From Miscanthus floridulus (lineage: Eukaryota > Streptophyta > Magnoliopsida > Poales > Poaceae): a DNA stretch of 64,000 nucleotides. Of this stretch, positions 44,580-55,956 are shown piece by piece. Each line of letters opens with the position of its first letter. Position 1 is the first letter of the stretch. The stretch is taken from the NCBI RefSeq assembly GCF_019320115.1, contig NC_089593.1, positions 15,590,789 through 15,654,788 on the forward strand, given 5' to 3'. Made by a program: the position numbers and the translations under genes. The notes below the pieces were generated by a model that made no database searches, had not been told where the DNA came from, and saw only the letters and a program-made list of their open reading frames with translations.

Positions 44580-45692
44580 ATGGATTCACGTGCATTTGAG
44601 GGTGGGTTTGTTGCTGGTACTTCAGTGATGGAGCAGCTCATCAATGGTGGTCCTGCCCCTATTGTAGCTAGTGCTGGTGCTAGTGCTGCTGCCCCTGTTG
44701 CAGCTGGTGCTGGTGCTGCTCCAGGTGCAGCAAACCCTGTAGATGTTGCTGCTCCTGTGGCTGGGAATGGGGCTGTGAGGGCAATGAGGTGGACCAACAC
44801 CACCTCTGGCTTTGTGCTAAGGAGGATGGCTGCCCTTGTTAGTGATGGTAGCAGGCCTGACAAGGTTTTCAAGGACAAAGATATGAATTCTGTGGCCAAA
44901 GCCCTCAAGCTGTTCTGTGGGGAGGTTGTTAGCCCAACTCAAGTGTACAACCACTTGAGGAAGTGGAGGCAGAAATGGGCTAGGGTGAGCAAGCTGAAGG
45001 ACCTTAGTGGTGCTCTTTGGGATGACCAGGCTCATGCTATCATGCTTGAGCAAGAGCACTACCTTGGCCACTGCAAGGTAGCAATTTGATCTCGTCTTTG
45101 CCTTGACTACCTACATTTGCCTTTCTTAAACTACATTTGCCCAACCCTGCAGGACCATCCTAAAGACGCAGAGTTTTTTAGCTGCCCTATTAGGTTCTAC
45201 ACTGAGATGGAGGCTATCTTTGCTAATGCCATGGCCACAGGCAAGTTTGCACTTGGGTCTGGTGAAGCCTTAGGGCAGAACCAGGCTGACAGTGTTGGTG
45301 CCAAGGCTGATGGTCCTCCTTTGACCCACACCATAGTTCCCAGTGAATAGGGAGGGGATAGCAAGGCCACTGAACTGCTTCCTACCTCCTCAACTGCTGG
45401 CCCAAAGAGGAAGAGAGGGAACTTCTCTGAGGAGGAGATGCTCATGTTGACTAACATGTCAGATGCTGTGAACAATGTGGCCAATGCTCTTAGGGAGACT
45501 GGACCTGCCCATGTTGATGCTAATCTGTACCTTGCTGTGATGGAGATGCCTGGCTTCAGTGAGGAGGCACTTATTGTTGCCTACACCTTCCTCCTGGACA
45601 ACAAGGCCTAAGGCAGGGGCTTTGTGAACATGAGTGATGCCCATAGGGCCGTTTGGCTTAGGACCTTCCTGGCCAAAAACTACTACGTGTAG
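44580..45692 (+). pseudogene. PIF-like ORF1: Myb/SANT-like DNA-binding protein
   Basis: Exon 1 44580-45077, exon 2 from 45153 (AAG|GTAGCA, CCTGCAG|GAC, phase 0). After an Ala/Gly-rich N-terminus comes the Myb/SANT-like domain: MRWTNTTSGFVLRRMAALV, VFKDKDMNSVAKAL, SPTQVYNHLRKWRQKW and ALWDDQAHAIMLEQEHY, then HPKDAEFFSCPIRFYTEMEA. Next a GPKRKR basic patch and a helical C-terminus (MLMLTNMSDAVNNVANALRE, MEMPGFSEEALIVAYTFLL) that ends ...AKNYYV. Stops at 45348-45350 (TAG) and 45609-45611 (TAA) interrupt it. In PIF/Harbinger elements ORF1 works with the transposase as DNA-binding partner. Confidence 0.75.
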
Positions 45693-46431
45693 TTCCACTA
45701 CACATGAAGGGCTAGAAGGCCAGGAGGGCGTTGACTGTAGAGATGTATAGTTCCTCCACCCCCCTCACCCACTCTCTCTTCTTTTGACAATAGGAGCTTT
45801 TGTGCAGTCTGCTTATTCTTTTGACACCTGACCTTGATGGTGTAGTTTGCCTAGGAGGGTGACTAACAATAGGCAAGGATTTGGGAACATTTGAGCCCTT
45901 GGCTGTTGGGCTGAACTTGGTATTGTAAGAAACTTATTTGTAGCCTCTGTTGGCTACTTTTTATTTGATAACTAGTTGCCTATTTATGTTGTTTATGCCC
46001 TGGTGGTAACTGTGGGATTTAAAGGCCTATGATGCATAAAACAAACATGAGGTGGCTACCTTATTCTTGTTTTAATGGTTTTGTTGTTGTGCTTTGTTCT
46101 TTATTTGCCTATCCTTCCATTCTACACTTATGCTCAGTTGTACTCCATAGCAACAACATCCTCTTGTGATGGCTGATGGCAGTAAGTGCAACTGATCAAA
46201 AGATATGTATGGCAGTGAATGCAACTGTTGTTTATTTGCCTCTTTATTTGGTTCTTACAATTCTTGGTAGCCACCAATGACTAAACAAGGAAAAAAACCA
46301 CCAAACTACTAAGTTGAGGCTAATTTTTTTATCAAGTAGCCGATGATGTTCACCATCATTCAAACTGAATGGTCGACTGAGGCATGTCATTCAGACCACT
46401 TACATGTTTTACATTTGGTTGGTTTCAGAGA

Positions 46432-46698
46432 ATGCCTCCTTGCTATATGGTCTTTGAAGGGAAGAAACCTAGGATTTATTTTACATGGTATGAGTGTGCT
46501 AAGCAAGTGCTTAGGGAAGAAGGGGATATCTATCAGAAGTACAACAACTATGATGATGCTCTTAGAGATTTTAATGCAAGGGTACCTCAAGAACCCTTGC
46601 TGTTACCAATTGATGTCCCTTATGGGGATGCATCAGCATCCCATGAACTGGTGATAGCTCAAGGTTCTAAAATCTATTCTCATTCACCTGGGCTGTAA
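46432..46698 (+). CDS. RNase H1 N-terminal-like (viroplasmin-like) domain exon in the PIF-like element
   Basis: From ATG 46432: MPPCYMVFEGKKPRIYFTW, then YECAKQVLREEGDIYQKY and NNYDDALRDFNA. The pattern 'YxVFxGxxPxIYxxWxECxxQV...Y..F.....A' fits the small nucleic-acid-binding domain found at the N-terminus of eukaryotic RNase H1 and in caulimovirus inclusion proteins. A splice acceptor TTTCAG lies a few bases upstream, so it may be an exon. No RNase H catalytic domain follows; the frame ends after SKIYSHSPGL. Remaining DNA of the element (45693-46431 and 46699-47290) shows no further coding text. Confidence 0.6.
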   Translation: MPPCYMVFEGKKPRIYFTWYECAKQVLREEGDIYQKYNNYDDALRDFNARVPQEPLLLPIDVPYGDASASHELVIAQGSKIYSHSPGL

Positions 46699-47293
46699 GG
46701 CTGTTGCAAAAATGCTGTCATCTTGATCTTGTTTATGGTTATAGTTGGTCTGTCACTCAAGCTGTTCATGTGCCACAGCTATTGTTTTAATTAGGCCGAT
46801 GATGACACAATAGGATGACTGCATTAGCTGGCTACATGCCACTTTGATTCATGTACTCTCTTTTCTGTTAACTTGTTGCCCTTCTCGGCTTGCCAAACTA
46901 CTTAATTTTGCTACTGTTCTTAATTTGCTTCTTTGATTATGCAATGTAGCCGGCAATGTATGTGTTGATTAAATGGAATTAGTCTGAGGCCTATATCTTT
47001 TGTACATTTTCATTCAAAGTGTTTGCTTCTCTATTGATCATGCTGTTCGTCCTTCTCTTTGGGCCAGGACGAGCACAGCAGCTGGCAAACACAATCTATG
47101 CTCGGCAGTTGGTGGCGGTTGGCGTTTGAGCCCGGCTGAGTATTGGGTCACAAACACCAGCTCGCCTGGGCCGGGCTGAATCGGTACAGGTGCGCAAACA
47201 AGCTGCGTTGCAGCAGTTGGGGCAGGCCTGCCCACGCCTGGTCCGTTTGGGCTGGCTAGGCCGTGCTGGTCCAGGTGCGCAAACGCGCCCTAA

Positions 47294-47760
47294 CTGACTC
47301 GGGCATATCCACGGCCAACGTGTACAATTGTGGTGACCCAATTTTTTTTGAGTGTCCGGCCCATCATGAACGGTGTCGGGTGCAGGGGCATTGTGATCAA
47401 CGGGTTGTTGAGCATCACCTCCATTGTCTTAGGCAGCTCGGAGCAACTCTAGCTAGAGCTTTGGAAAATGGCATGTATGACGCCCAAGAGCCTAGCTCCC
47501 CAGATACAATTTTTATTTGTGTTTTTGATGAGCCAAACTCGCATGGTGCAGAGTAGGCATTTGTTAACGATGGTATTAGCATGTGATTAATGTGTATTAA
47601 GTGATATTAGTGTATTCTAAAGTAGATTAAGATATTAAAAGTAAAATAGGGGCGACTAGAGTGCATTTACACTATGGCCATAGGTATGCAAGAGTTAAAA
47701 GCTTCAGGAATCTTGCCATAGTCTGTGGTGATGAATTTGGATGCCACAATCTGTGCCCGC
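47294..47760 (+). other. Unassigned stretch right of the PIF-like element
   Basis: An open frame (to 47556) contains VYNCGDPIFFECPAHHERC and CDQRVVEHHLHCLRQLGA; I do not recognise it. It directly continues the DNA left of 44169, so the PIF-like element entered this sequence. Confidence 0.35.
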
Positions 47761-48440
47761 TAAAGATGGCAACGGGGACCCGATACCCGATACCCGACGG
47801 GTATTTGATTCATTAGGGGATGGGATCATATCTTTACCCGCGGGCATCTAGATGGGTAAGAATCCATACCTGACGGGTATAGCGGGTACGGGAACGTTCC
47901 TTGTTTACCCGTCCCCGTTACCCATTGGGGAACCTGACTATTTGAGCTATCATGCGAGTATTAGGCTCAAAGAAGCTCAACATATGTATTTTGGTTCAAA
48001 TCTGAACAGTCATATATATAGTTTGTGTGTTCTAGGAACCCTCGTTCAATTTTTCCTCACCATCTCCGTCAGTAGCACAAGCACGCATGTCTTATGAGCG
48101 CTCGTGCCCCTCGCTTCCTCAGTTCGGTCTCTCTGCCACCTTTGCTCGTCCTGCTCGCAACCTCGCTCCTTCTCCTCGGCATCTCCGAGACTCCGACACT
48201 TATACCCGGGTGAAGAAGAAACGTCTCCGATTGCAAAGCTGCGACCCCAAGTGTCCTTGTTTATCGGATATGCAGTACCCGTCGGGTATCTGTTACCCGA
48301 CCGATACCCGACGGGTACGGGGATGGGCAAGAATCTATACCCGAGACAGTTAATGGGGATGGGGACGGGATAAATTCTCCGTAGCGGGAAAGAGAACGTT
48401 CCGGCGATACCCGACGGGTATATACCCGTTGCCATCCTTA
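47761..48440. mobile_element. hAT-type non-autonomous element (680 bp)
   Basis: Begins TAAAGATGGCAACGGGGACC and ends with the inverse TACCCGTTGCCATCCTTA. Identical 8-bp flanks GTGCCCGC (47753-47760 and 48441-48448). Ends rich in GGGTACGGG/ACCCGACGGGTA repeats. Same family group as E at 13613 but with a different interior. Confidence 0.9.
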
Positions 48441-50291
48441 GTGCCCGCCGCACCTGCTCTGTGGGAAATGAAGGCTAGCATCCAAACAACCTTTAGCTCC
48501 CATCTGTGAATACGAGTCGGGCTTCCCTCGTCAACGAACCAAACACACTATAAGCTAATTGCTGGCTACTAGGCACCATAGTCCAACCTAGTACAGCTGC
48601 TCTAATTGGGAAGCCAAGATGGTTTGATTCGGAGTTTTTTTTTAAAAAAAAATCTAACTTTTCATAAATGTACTTCTATAGCCAACAAATGGCGAGATAT
48701 AATTTTCACGGATTCAATTGGTGGGTTTTCCCTTACCGCTGTTTGCATTGGCGAATTTCCTTTTATAAGCATTTTTAAACAATAATAATATATAACTTTA
48801 ACAAATGAGCTAGGAAGGAGATTTACAACTTTGTAGCTTACAGATTTCCTTTGAAGCCATTTCACTTTCGATACAAGCTCACAAATTAAATGTCACAATT
48901 TCAATTAGCGACATGAGTATGGGGACCTTTGTTTGCCAAGCGAACTTTGCGTAGCCTTAGCAGCTCATGCAAGGCAAGCCTTGCCAAGCCAAGAGAGGAA
49001 AATTGGCTGCCATGGCAAAAGCTGCTAGAATGGGCTACGCGATAAGTTCACATGCAATCCAAACACATACACAGCTGTAAATCCTCGCTAGCGGAGGCGA
49101 GGCAAGCTTTGCTAGAGAATCCAAACAGCGCATATGTTTTTTTTATTTTTTTATTCTAACAATTATTTTTTAAAAGTGAATTTTAAAATATAAGAGTACT
49201 AAAAAAACTATAAGGATTGCTTGGCAATATTCTGATTTCTTCTAAACTTTACCTTCTCTAATAGAGTCAAAGCCATTTGAAAAGGAACATTTGGTAGAAA
49301 TTCGAACCAAGCGGCCACAGGGAGGAGTCAATGGGAACTACATTTTAGGCTCCGTTTAGAAGGGTTCCTTCTCAAAACTGGCTGCGACTACTAGGGAATA
49401 TTTTGTACTACATAGCGAAGAGCCGTTTTTTATCTGCTTCGGCTGCTCTAGAGAAGCCAGATCTAAAAAGAGTCATGCCAAACAAAGTCCCATATTTTTT
49501 GAACTCAACAAAGTCACATTTTGGTTTCACAGTCCCGTGCGATTTGTGCGAAGGCTTCGGCTCTATGGGTGTTTCATCGTGCGCGAAGCTCATAGACCAT
49601 ATAGCTGAAGTTGGTTTTGAAGCCAGCCCAATCAACGGAGGCACGGAGCCGACACCGTCCATGGGCTGATCGCAAGCAAAATGCATCTGGGCATTACTGG
49701 GCTCGCGGCAACGGAAAGGCCCTTTTTCTTAAAAAAAATATCGGATCGGTGTGTTTTCTCTGAGGAATTCTCTGATCCTACGCGTAACGAACTGATTATT
49801 CCTCTTGTAAGCTGTAATAACCTCGGATTCGAGAGAAAATAAAAATAGTAGTAGTACATAGATTCGCGTGTGAGATACTAGAGATGGTAGTGCAGCTTAT
49901 AGGTCGTCCGTTCGTCCGGACGGATCCCATATAAGTCGTCAGCTCGCTTTGTACCTCACCCGCGTCACTTGCTTGCTCAGCGCGCTGTGCGCCTCTGCTC
50001 TGGAACGGACCCCACCCTCGGCTGCGCCGCCCCGCCCCCTCTCCCCGGCCCGCTCGTGCTGCGCGTTCACCCTCCCGGACTTGCACCTCCCATTAGTTGC
50101 GGTCGTGCTCCATCCACCTGCCTCTGCCCCTGCTGAGGTCCGTGCCGCCGTCGAGCTCCACATTGGCGACCATCATGCTACACCGCGGCATCGTGCTCCG
50201 TGTCGACAAGCCTCCATTCATCCAAACCACAATCAGATGCTACGCTGAAAGCGCACATGGCAATAGTATGTTTCAAGTTTCAGATATATGT
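48441..50291. other. Unassigned intergenic DNA
   Basis: No convincing gene. 48905-49130 has weak inverted ends (TTTGTTTGCCAAGC and, reversed, TGTTTGGATTCTCTAGC) like a degraded MITE. 49400-49690 contains a frame without stops on both strands. 49930-50260 is GC-rich and could be a degraded promoter/first exon. None reaches a firm call. Confidence 0.3.
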
Positions 50292-50414
50292 CACTACTAC
50301 AGAAAACTTAACCTGAGGCGGGCACAAATGATTAACCGAGCCGGGCATTCCATCCACTTCCGCGAAAAGGTCACAGTTAATCCGACTTTAACGGAGATGG
50401 TTGGTCGCCCACTG
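50292..50414 (+). mobile_element. Truncated CACTA end
   Basis: CACTACTACAGAAAACTTAA opens a stretch with GGCGGGCAC and AACCG units, like the start of a CACTA element. The text is cut at 50415 by an LTR (TGTAACACTC). The other end is not found in the window. Confidence 0.55.
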
Positions 50415-51559
50415 TAACACTCTCGGTGTTACCCCATTAATCATCTACTAAAACATGTCATGAGCATCATACCTATGTGTTAATGCATGTGGTGAAGTGT
50501 GTAGATCAATTTCTGTAACTCAAAATGATCAATAAAATGCTAAACAAAAGTTAGTTCGATGGTTCATGCATATCAAGTAGGGTTTAAAACTAATTTTTAT
50601 TAAGTAAAAATACTATAGAACATGTGTGTGATACTTAAATAAAGTTTAAAGTACAAACTTTGTAGATGAGAATGAAATATTTGCTTTTAAAAAATAATAT
50701 TGCTTTGTAATATTTTCAATAGCCTAGAAATCGCAAATTGAAATCAAGTTCAGTTCAAAACTTAGAAAATTTTCAAGTCTGTCAACTGCTAGACGCTGCT
50801 ATGTTTAGCAATTTATTTGGAAATATTGGGTTAAGGAGTGGTGTAGTGCTATGATTCGATTTATGAGTTCCATATGCCATCTTGAGTGTAGTGAAGTCGG
50901 TTTAGGTTTAGGAGCAACGGTTTGGTCGTGATCAACGCTTTAAAATTCGTACGCGTACTTGTCTCGGGTTGGTTTGCGCCGAGTGTGCGGTCATCGCGCA
51001 GCCTCCCCACTCCGCGCACATGGTTGCGTCTCGCGCGGTCACCCTGCGCCGCCACGTTGGGTCGGTCGGGCCACCTGGGCTTGGTAGAGGCCGGTTGCAG
51101 CGAGCCGTTGGCCTCACGCCCTGCTATCCTGCCTCGCGCTACCGCCATTGGAGCCGTCGCGGCCTCGCTGCCACTGCTGTAGCGTCCACCCACTGCTGCC
51201 TCACATCGCGACGATGTCGCTGTCGTCGTGTCACTCTCATACTCGCGTCTGCTCGCTGCATCGCGCTGCCCCCTCCATGGCCCGGTTGGGTGCCGTCCAC
51301 ACGTGGCCGTGCACGCCGTCGTCATGCTATTAATGGCGCTACGACGCGTGGACCATGGCCGATCGTGGATGCTCACGCTCATCCCCTCATGCTTGGAGGT
51401 AGGTCCCTCGGCCACAACCGCTCGCGTCTAGCCAAGGCAAGGACGAACCGAGCCCACCTGTCGCGCCCTGTTTCTCTCTTTCTCCCTCTGCTTTCCGTTG
51501 TCGTCGAGTCACGGTGAGCCAGAGAGCGAGCACCTCTCATCAATTCCTCGTGCCCATGT
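50415..51559 (+). repeat. Gypsy-type LTR segment (5' part)
   Basis: Begins TGTAACACTCTCGGTGTTAC, an LTR start of the TGTAACACCC type, then AT-rich, then a GC-rich part from 50980. It ends where a second LTR start appears (51560). No matching 3' terminus, so truncated or interrupted. Confidence 0.55.
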
Positions 51560-54500
51560 TGTAACACCCTAGGTGTTAGGCTTGCATAATTTCACTTGCA
51601 TTGCATGAGCATAAACATCAAGCATTCATATATAAGCTTTTACATGTGAAACGTACAATTGAAACATGTGAAACATACCTTGTTATTTTATGTTTCCTTA
51701 TGTGTATGCTTATGATCATGTGTGAATAAGTGTAAGTGGTTGATGTTGGTCACTAACACACCTTACCTACACTTAGGATGATTAATGAAACAATGTTCAT
51801 GTAGATCACTTGATCTAATTAAGCTCCTAAGTGACGATATGCTTGTTGACCTAGGAAGTATTATATGTAACCAATGTGTAAATGTGTATGGAACCTTAGA
51901 AATACCTTTAACATGTAAAAGCTAGTTTGGTATTCATGGCTAGGGCTAGTTTGGTCTCTAAGTCATAGATATAGAGTAAGTCATCATTTTCAAGTGATAT
52001 GTTTGACCTAGGTTGAACTATGTCATAGGATGTTTGCATGGTGTGTACCCTAAAGCAAAGTTATAGAACTCAAGTAGAGAACCAACTTTTATTTTTGGGT
52101 CATGAGCTAATTTAGTGCCTAGCTTGGTCATTTTGAGCTCACAAGAATCAACATTGTACTGATTTTAGAACTTGAAAAATTAAGTCATTTTGAGCTGACA
52201 GTGTTGACGTAGCTGACTTTGGGATGAATTAACTCCATAACCGTTGCGAATTAGGAGTTGAGTTCTAAAGCAATGTTGTTGCCCGTATATAGCTCTACAA
52301 ATTTGGTTTTAACATTGTGCACTAATTCATCGTGGATCGAGAGCTTTAGCACCTTCATTTTGCTCTATCAGTCACTTGATCGGGCCCTGATGGCCGCGTC
52401 GTCGTGCGCTATGGTGGCCGACCGGGCGCAGCGTCTGGCCGCCGTGTGGCCGCCGCTGGCCAGTGTCGGGCCCTCGCCACAGCACGCTGGCACACGTTAA
52501 CTGTGAACCCACACGCCTCCTTTCACTCACTCGCGCTCACTCTCTCCCTCTCCACTGCCCTCTCTCGCTCTCGCCACGGAGAACCGAGTGCCGCCACATC
52601 ACCGCACGGCTCCGCCGTCGCCTAGCACCTGCTCCACCGTGCCATTACCGCCTCCATCTTGCAGTTAGCTTCGCTGTGTTCCCATCTACCTCCTCGACAC
52701 ATTTGCAGTGCCAGACGAGCTACGGTGAGGGTGAAATCGTAGTTCTCGTCCTCACCGGAAAGCTCGGCTTCCATGGCCGCCTTCACAGCGAGCTCGCTGC
52801 TGCTCAACTCCGTCGCGTGTTCCTTCGCTTTCTTCGCGTTAGAGCTTGGTTAGGATGCGTACTAGCTTGTAGCGTGACATTATGACGAGCCATTGCCTTG
52901 CCGGTGTAGAACACGACACGCAGCGCCGCTGCGCTCTCACCGCCGCGCCACCGCGCACGCGGGTAGACCTCGTCGGCGTGTCCCATCTAGCCTAGGTCGT
53001 CTCGTTAGATCCGTGTAGTCACTACGGAGCTCGTGCGCTCCTCGCCTAGCCTTGCCATGGTTGGATACGGACGACGCACCTTCGCGTAGCACCACTGTGC
53101 CGCCATGGCTGGCGACGAGCATGCTCCGTTGCATATGAGCTGCCACCACCTATGTCAGTCGATGCGGCTTAGTGAGTAGATCACGACGGTGAGGTTGGTT
53201 TCGTTGGAGTGCTCGCCGTCGGCGAGATAGCGCCAATCAAACTGTCGTGCCCTATTTTGGCTCACTGACGGGTGGGGTCTGCTGACCCGTGGGTCCCCTC
53301 TGTCGACGAGTTCAATCTAGGGTTTTTGTATTTATTTTTTAGATTTTTGTGCTAACTTTGGAAAATCATATATAGAGCTAGGAATGTCCAATTTTGGTGA
53401 ACCAAATTTTGTTGGATTCCTCATGAAGTGTAGCATTTTATAAAAATATGAAATGTACAGTTTCTAGTATTTTTATAGGTAAATAAAATATAGCTTGATA
53501 AGTGCCTTTTGATTGTTTGCAATGTTGTAGATCGTATATCTTGAGCTAGAAAAGTGATAAAATTATGATTCCAATTTTGATGGTCTTATGTTGACATGCT
53601 CTAGCTAGGAAAAATAATAAACTTTCAGTACACTTGATTGAAATATGATATTTATATTTATCTATTAATAAATGGTATTTTCTGAGGAAAATTATAGGGA
53701 TAAAAATAAGTAACATATTGCCATGAAATTTTTGTACAGTATTATGGCACTAGTATGAAGCTAAAAAAAATATAGAATCTGTTATTTGACACTTTTCTAT
53801 AGGGTTAACTATTTTTACTAAAGTAAACCTTGCTAGCTTGTCATTTTTGTAGAGGATGTTATACATTTTCAAATGGTATGAAATTTTTACAGTAGTCTGT
53901 TAGGAGTACTTGAAAGCCACTGTAATTTTATGAGAATTTATTGTGCACATTTAGTATATGTTTGTTATTTCATCTAATTATCTAATTAAATTAATAAAGG
54001 CATGTAAATAAATAAATTGTGCTTGACCATGATGTTTTCTATGGTACTTCTAATACATATAAACTGATGATGTTAATAGTAAGGCTTAGAAGCAATTGGT
54101 TGTATGCAACTAATTAATTATTGCTTTACAAATCAAACAAATGGCTGCATGCATAGTTTTGGTCGAGTGGGTAATTTCATGTTGATAATGGTCTTTTCTG
54201 TAAAACTTGTTAATAACAAAGTTGTAGATAACTTGCTGATCTACCTTGTATTAAATTTTCAGAGTCATAGGACTTAGGGTTTAAGAGTTTTGGCTGTTAC
54301 AAATTTGCTGTCTGAAATGCTTGCTCTCTGGACAGATTTGTTTAATTGAATTATTTGATCTAGATAACTATTGAATCACATTAAGAGTATTAAAAGAAAG
54401 TTGTAGACAATTTCATAAGATTTCTAGAATATCCACAACCATATTATTTCAATGTATATAACTATAGTTATAGTTAAAACAATAACTATTGTCTTGTAGT

Positions 54501-54850
54501 CTAGAAAATAATTTACAGAAATATTTGCTTAAGTAATAGAGAATAGATATATACCTACTCAGTAAAATAAGCTGCACTTGTTATTACTTTAATACCATAC
54601 TTTTGAAAGTACTTATGAGGATGCATTCATCATATTATATCATATTACATGTGTCATCGTATATGCATTCGCGATACCTTATGCCATACTCATGCATATA
54701 AGATCGACCGAGGAGATAACGTTGTTGGAATTCAACGAAGAAGAGAAAGGGGATCAGTAGGAGACTTCTCAAACCGCAGCTCTAGGAGAAGAGGAGCAGA
54801 CTCCCGAAGAGCTCCCTACTTGTTGGGGCTCAGATCTTTGTTAGGTATGG
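51560..54850 (+). repeat. Long Gypsy-type LTR, probably truncated
   Basis: TGTAACACCCTAGGTGTTAG at the start, AT-rich head, a GC-rich middle (52380-53290), then AT-rich DNA. Near 54700-54840 there is GATCGACCGAGGAGATAACG and an Arg/Glu-coding GAAGAAGAGAAAGG tract, typical of the far part of such LTRs in grasses. No GTTACA terminus or internal domain is visible; the right border is approximate. Confidence 0.5.
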
Positions 54851-55428
54851 CTTCTTTCTTTTGTGCATGTGCCTAAATGATGAAGTGATTTTATTTTATA
54901 TTCTATTTGTTTTTGGACTATCTTGGTACGTTTCCATACTTGAAACCTGCAAATGAACAATTCACCAAAACCTATGGAAATCATTAGTTTAATGCCCTAT
55001 TACTAGGTTTGGTTTTCATTTGAGTGGATTTTATGCAAATGTTGGCGGTTAAAAGTGCGAGTTAAGGACCACCAACAATCACCTGCTTCCTCATCGACGC
55101 ACAAATCTTCAGCGCGCGATCACCACTTCTCTTCTCCATCTAGATCTAAGGTAACTTCACTCGATTCCATCTTCCTTTATAGCGAATCAGACCTTTATCG
55201 ATCTGGACCCAAACCTAGCTACAATACTTTTCTTCAATCTGCAGATGAAAATGTATCTTCTTGTTTTGGAATTTTTGGCCTTTTTATCTCTGTGGAGTAC
55301 AACTTGTGAGCCTTATTATCCTCAGTATTGGTTCACCCAATTAGTGCTTTGTGGACAAAGATGATGAGCTAGACGAAAGTGTACCAATGGATGTGGACAG
55401 GGTTGTAGTGCTGAATGCTGGGGATGAC

Positions 55429-55530
55429 ATGGAGATTGACAACGATACCATGGAAGTGGACCAAGATCTGTAGGATCTCATGGAGATTCACAACAATCCC
55501 ATGGAGGTCGACTAGGATCTGCATGGAGAA
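55429..55530 (+). repeat. 51-bp tandem duplication in a coding-like stretch
   Basis: ATGGAGATTGACAACGATAC (55429) and ATGGAGATTCACAACAATCC (55480) open two copies; the first codes MEIDNDTMEVDQDL, the second is broken by TAG. Confidence 0.75.
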
Positions 55531-55710
55531 TGATTAATTATGCAACTAATAATGTACATATGAAGGCATTTTAGCTTTTGCATAGTATTTGCATAGTACG
55601 TGTCGGCCTATTTATTATGTTTACACCAAATTAGTATTTGCATTGTAGCTTTTGGCATGCTTGTTAGCTTGGTACTGTGGGACTACTTACTAGATCTATA
55701 TGAATGTATG

Positions 55711-55956
55711 GAACTCAAGTTGTATTCCTTTCAATTCGAGTACTGGCATTGTGCTTTCCTTAGTTTTCTAAGTACATATTTTGGCTTTCTTTCAATGTAA
55801 ATCTATGTGTCTTATTGTTCATCATCGAACTCAAGTTTGATTCCTTTCAATCCGAGTACTGGCATTGTGCTTTTTTTTGTTTTCTAGGTGCGTAGTTTGG
55901 CTTTGTTTCAATATACATGCTAAACGTTAAATCTGTGTGCCTTATTGTTCATCACC
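55711..55956 (+). repeat. Tandem duplication, unit of about 116-130 bp
   Basis: GAACTCAAGTTGTATTCC (55711) and GAACTCAAGTTTGATTCC (55827) open two copies that end alike in CTTATTGTTCATCA. The second has about 14 additional bases. Confidence 0.85.

Larger units (their letters stand above)
44172..47290 (+). mobile_element. PIF/Harbinger-like element (3.1 kb), non-autonomous
   Basis: Ends GGGTGCGTTTGCGACCCTGG and, reversed, GGGCGCGTTTGCGCACCTGG, flanked by TAA on both sides (44169-44171 and 47291-47293). TAA/TTA is the target of PIF/Harbinger elements. It contains a Myb/SANT-type ORF1 and an RNase H1 N-terminal-like exon on the + strand but no DDE transposase. GC-rich inverted ends extend over 100 bp with lesser similarity. 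Confidence 0.85.

Noticed and set aside
50922..53149. GC-rich ORFs at 50.9-53.1 kb as genes
   Set aside because: They overlap in every frame, are Arg/Ser/Pro/His-rich and sit in LTR bodies with AT-rich flanks; typical of the GC-rich part of these LTRs.
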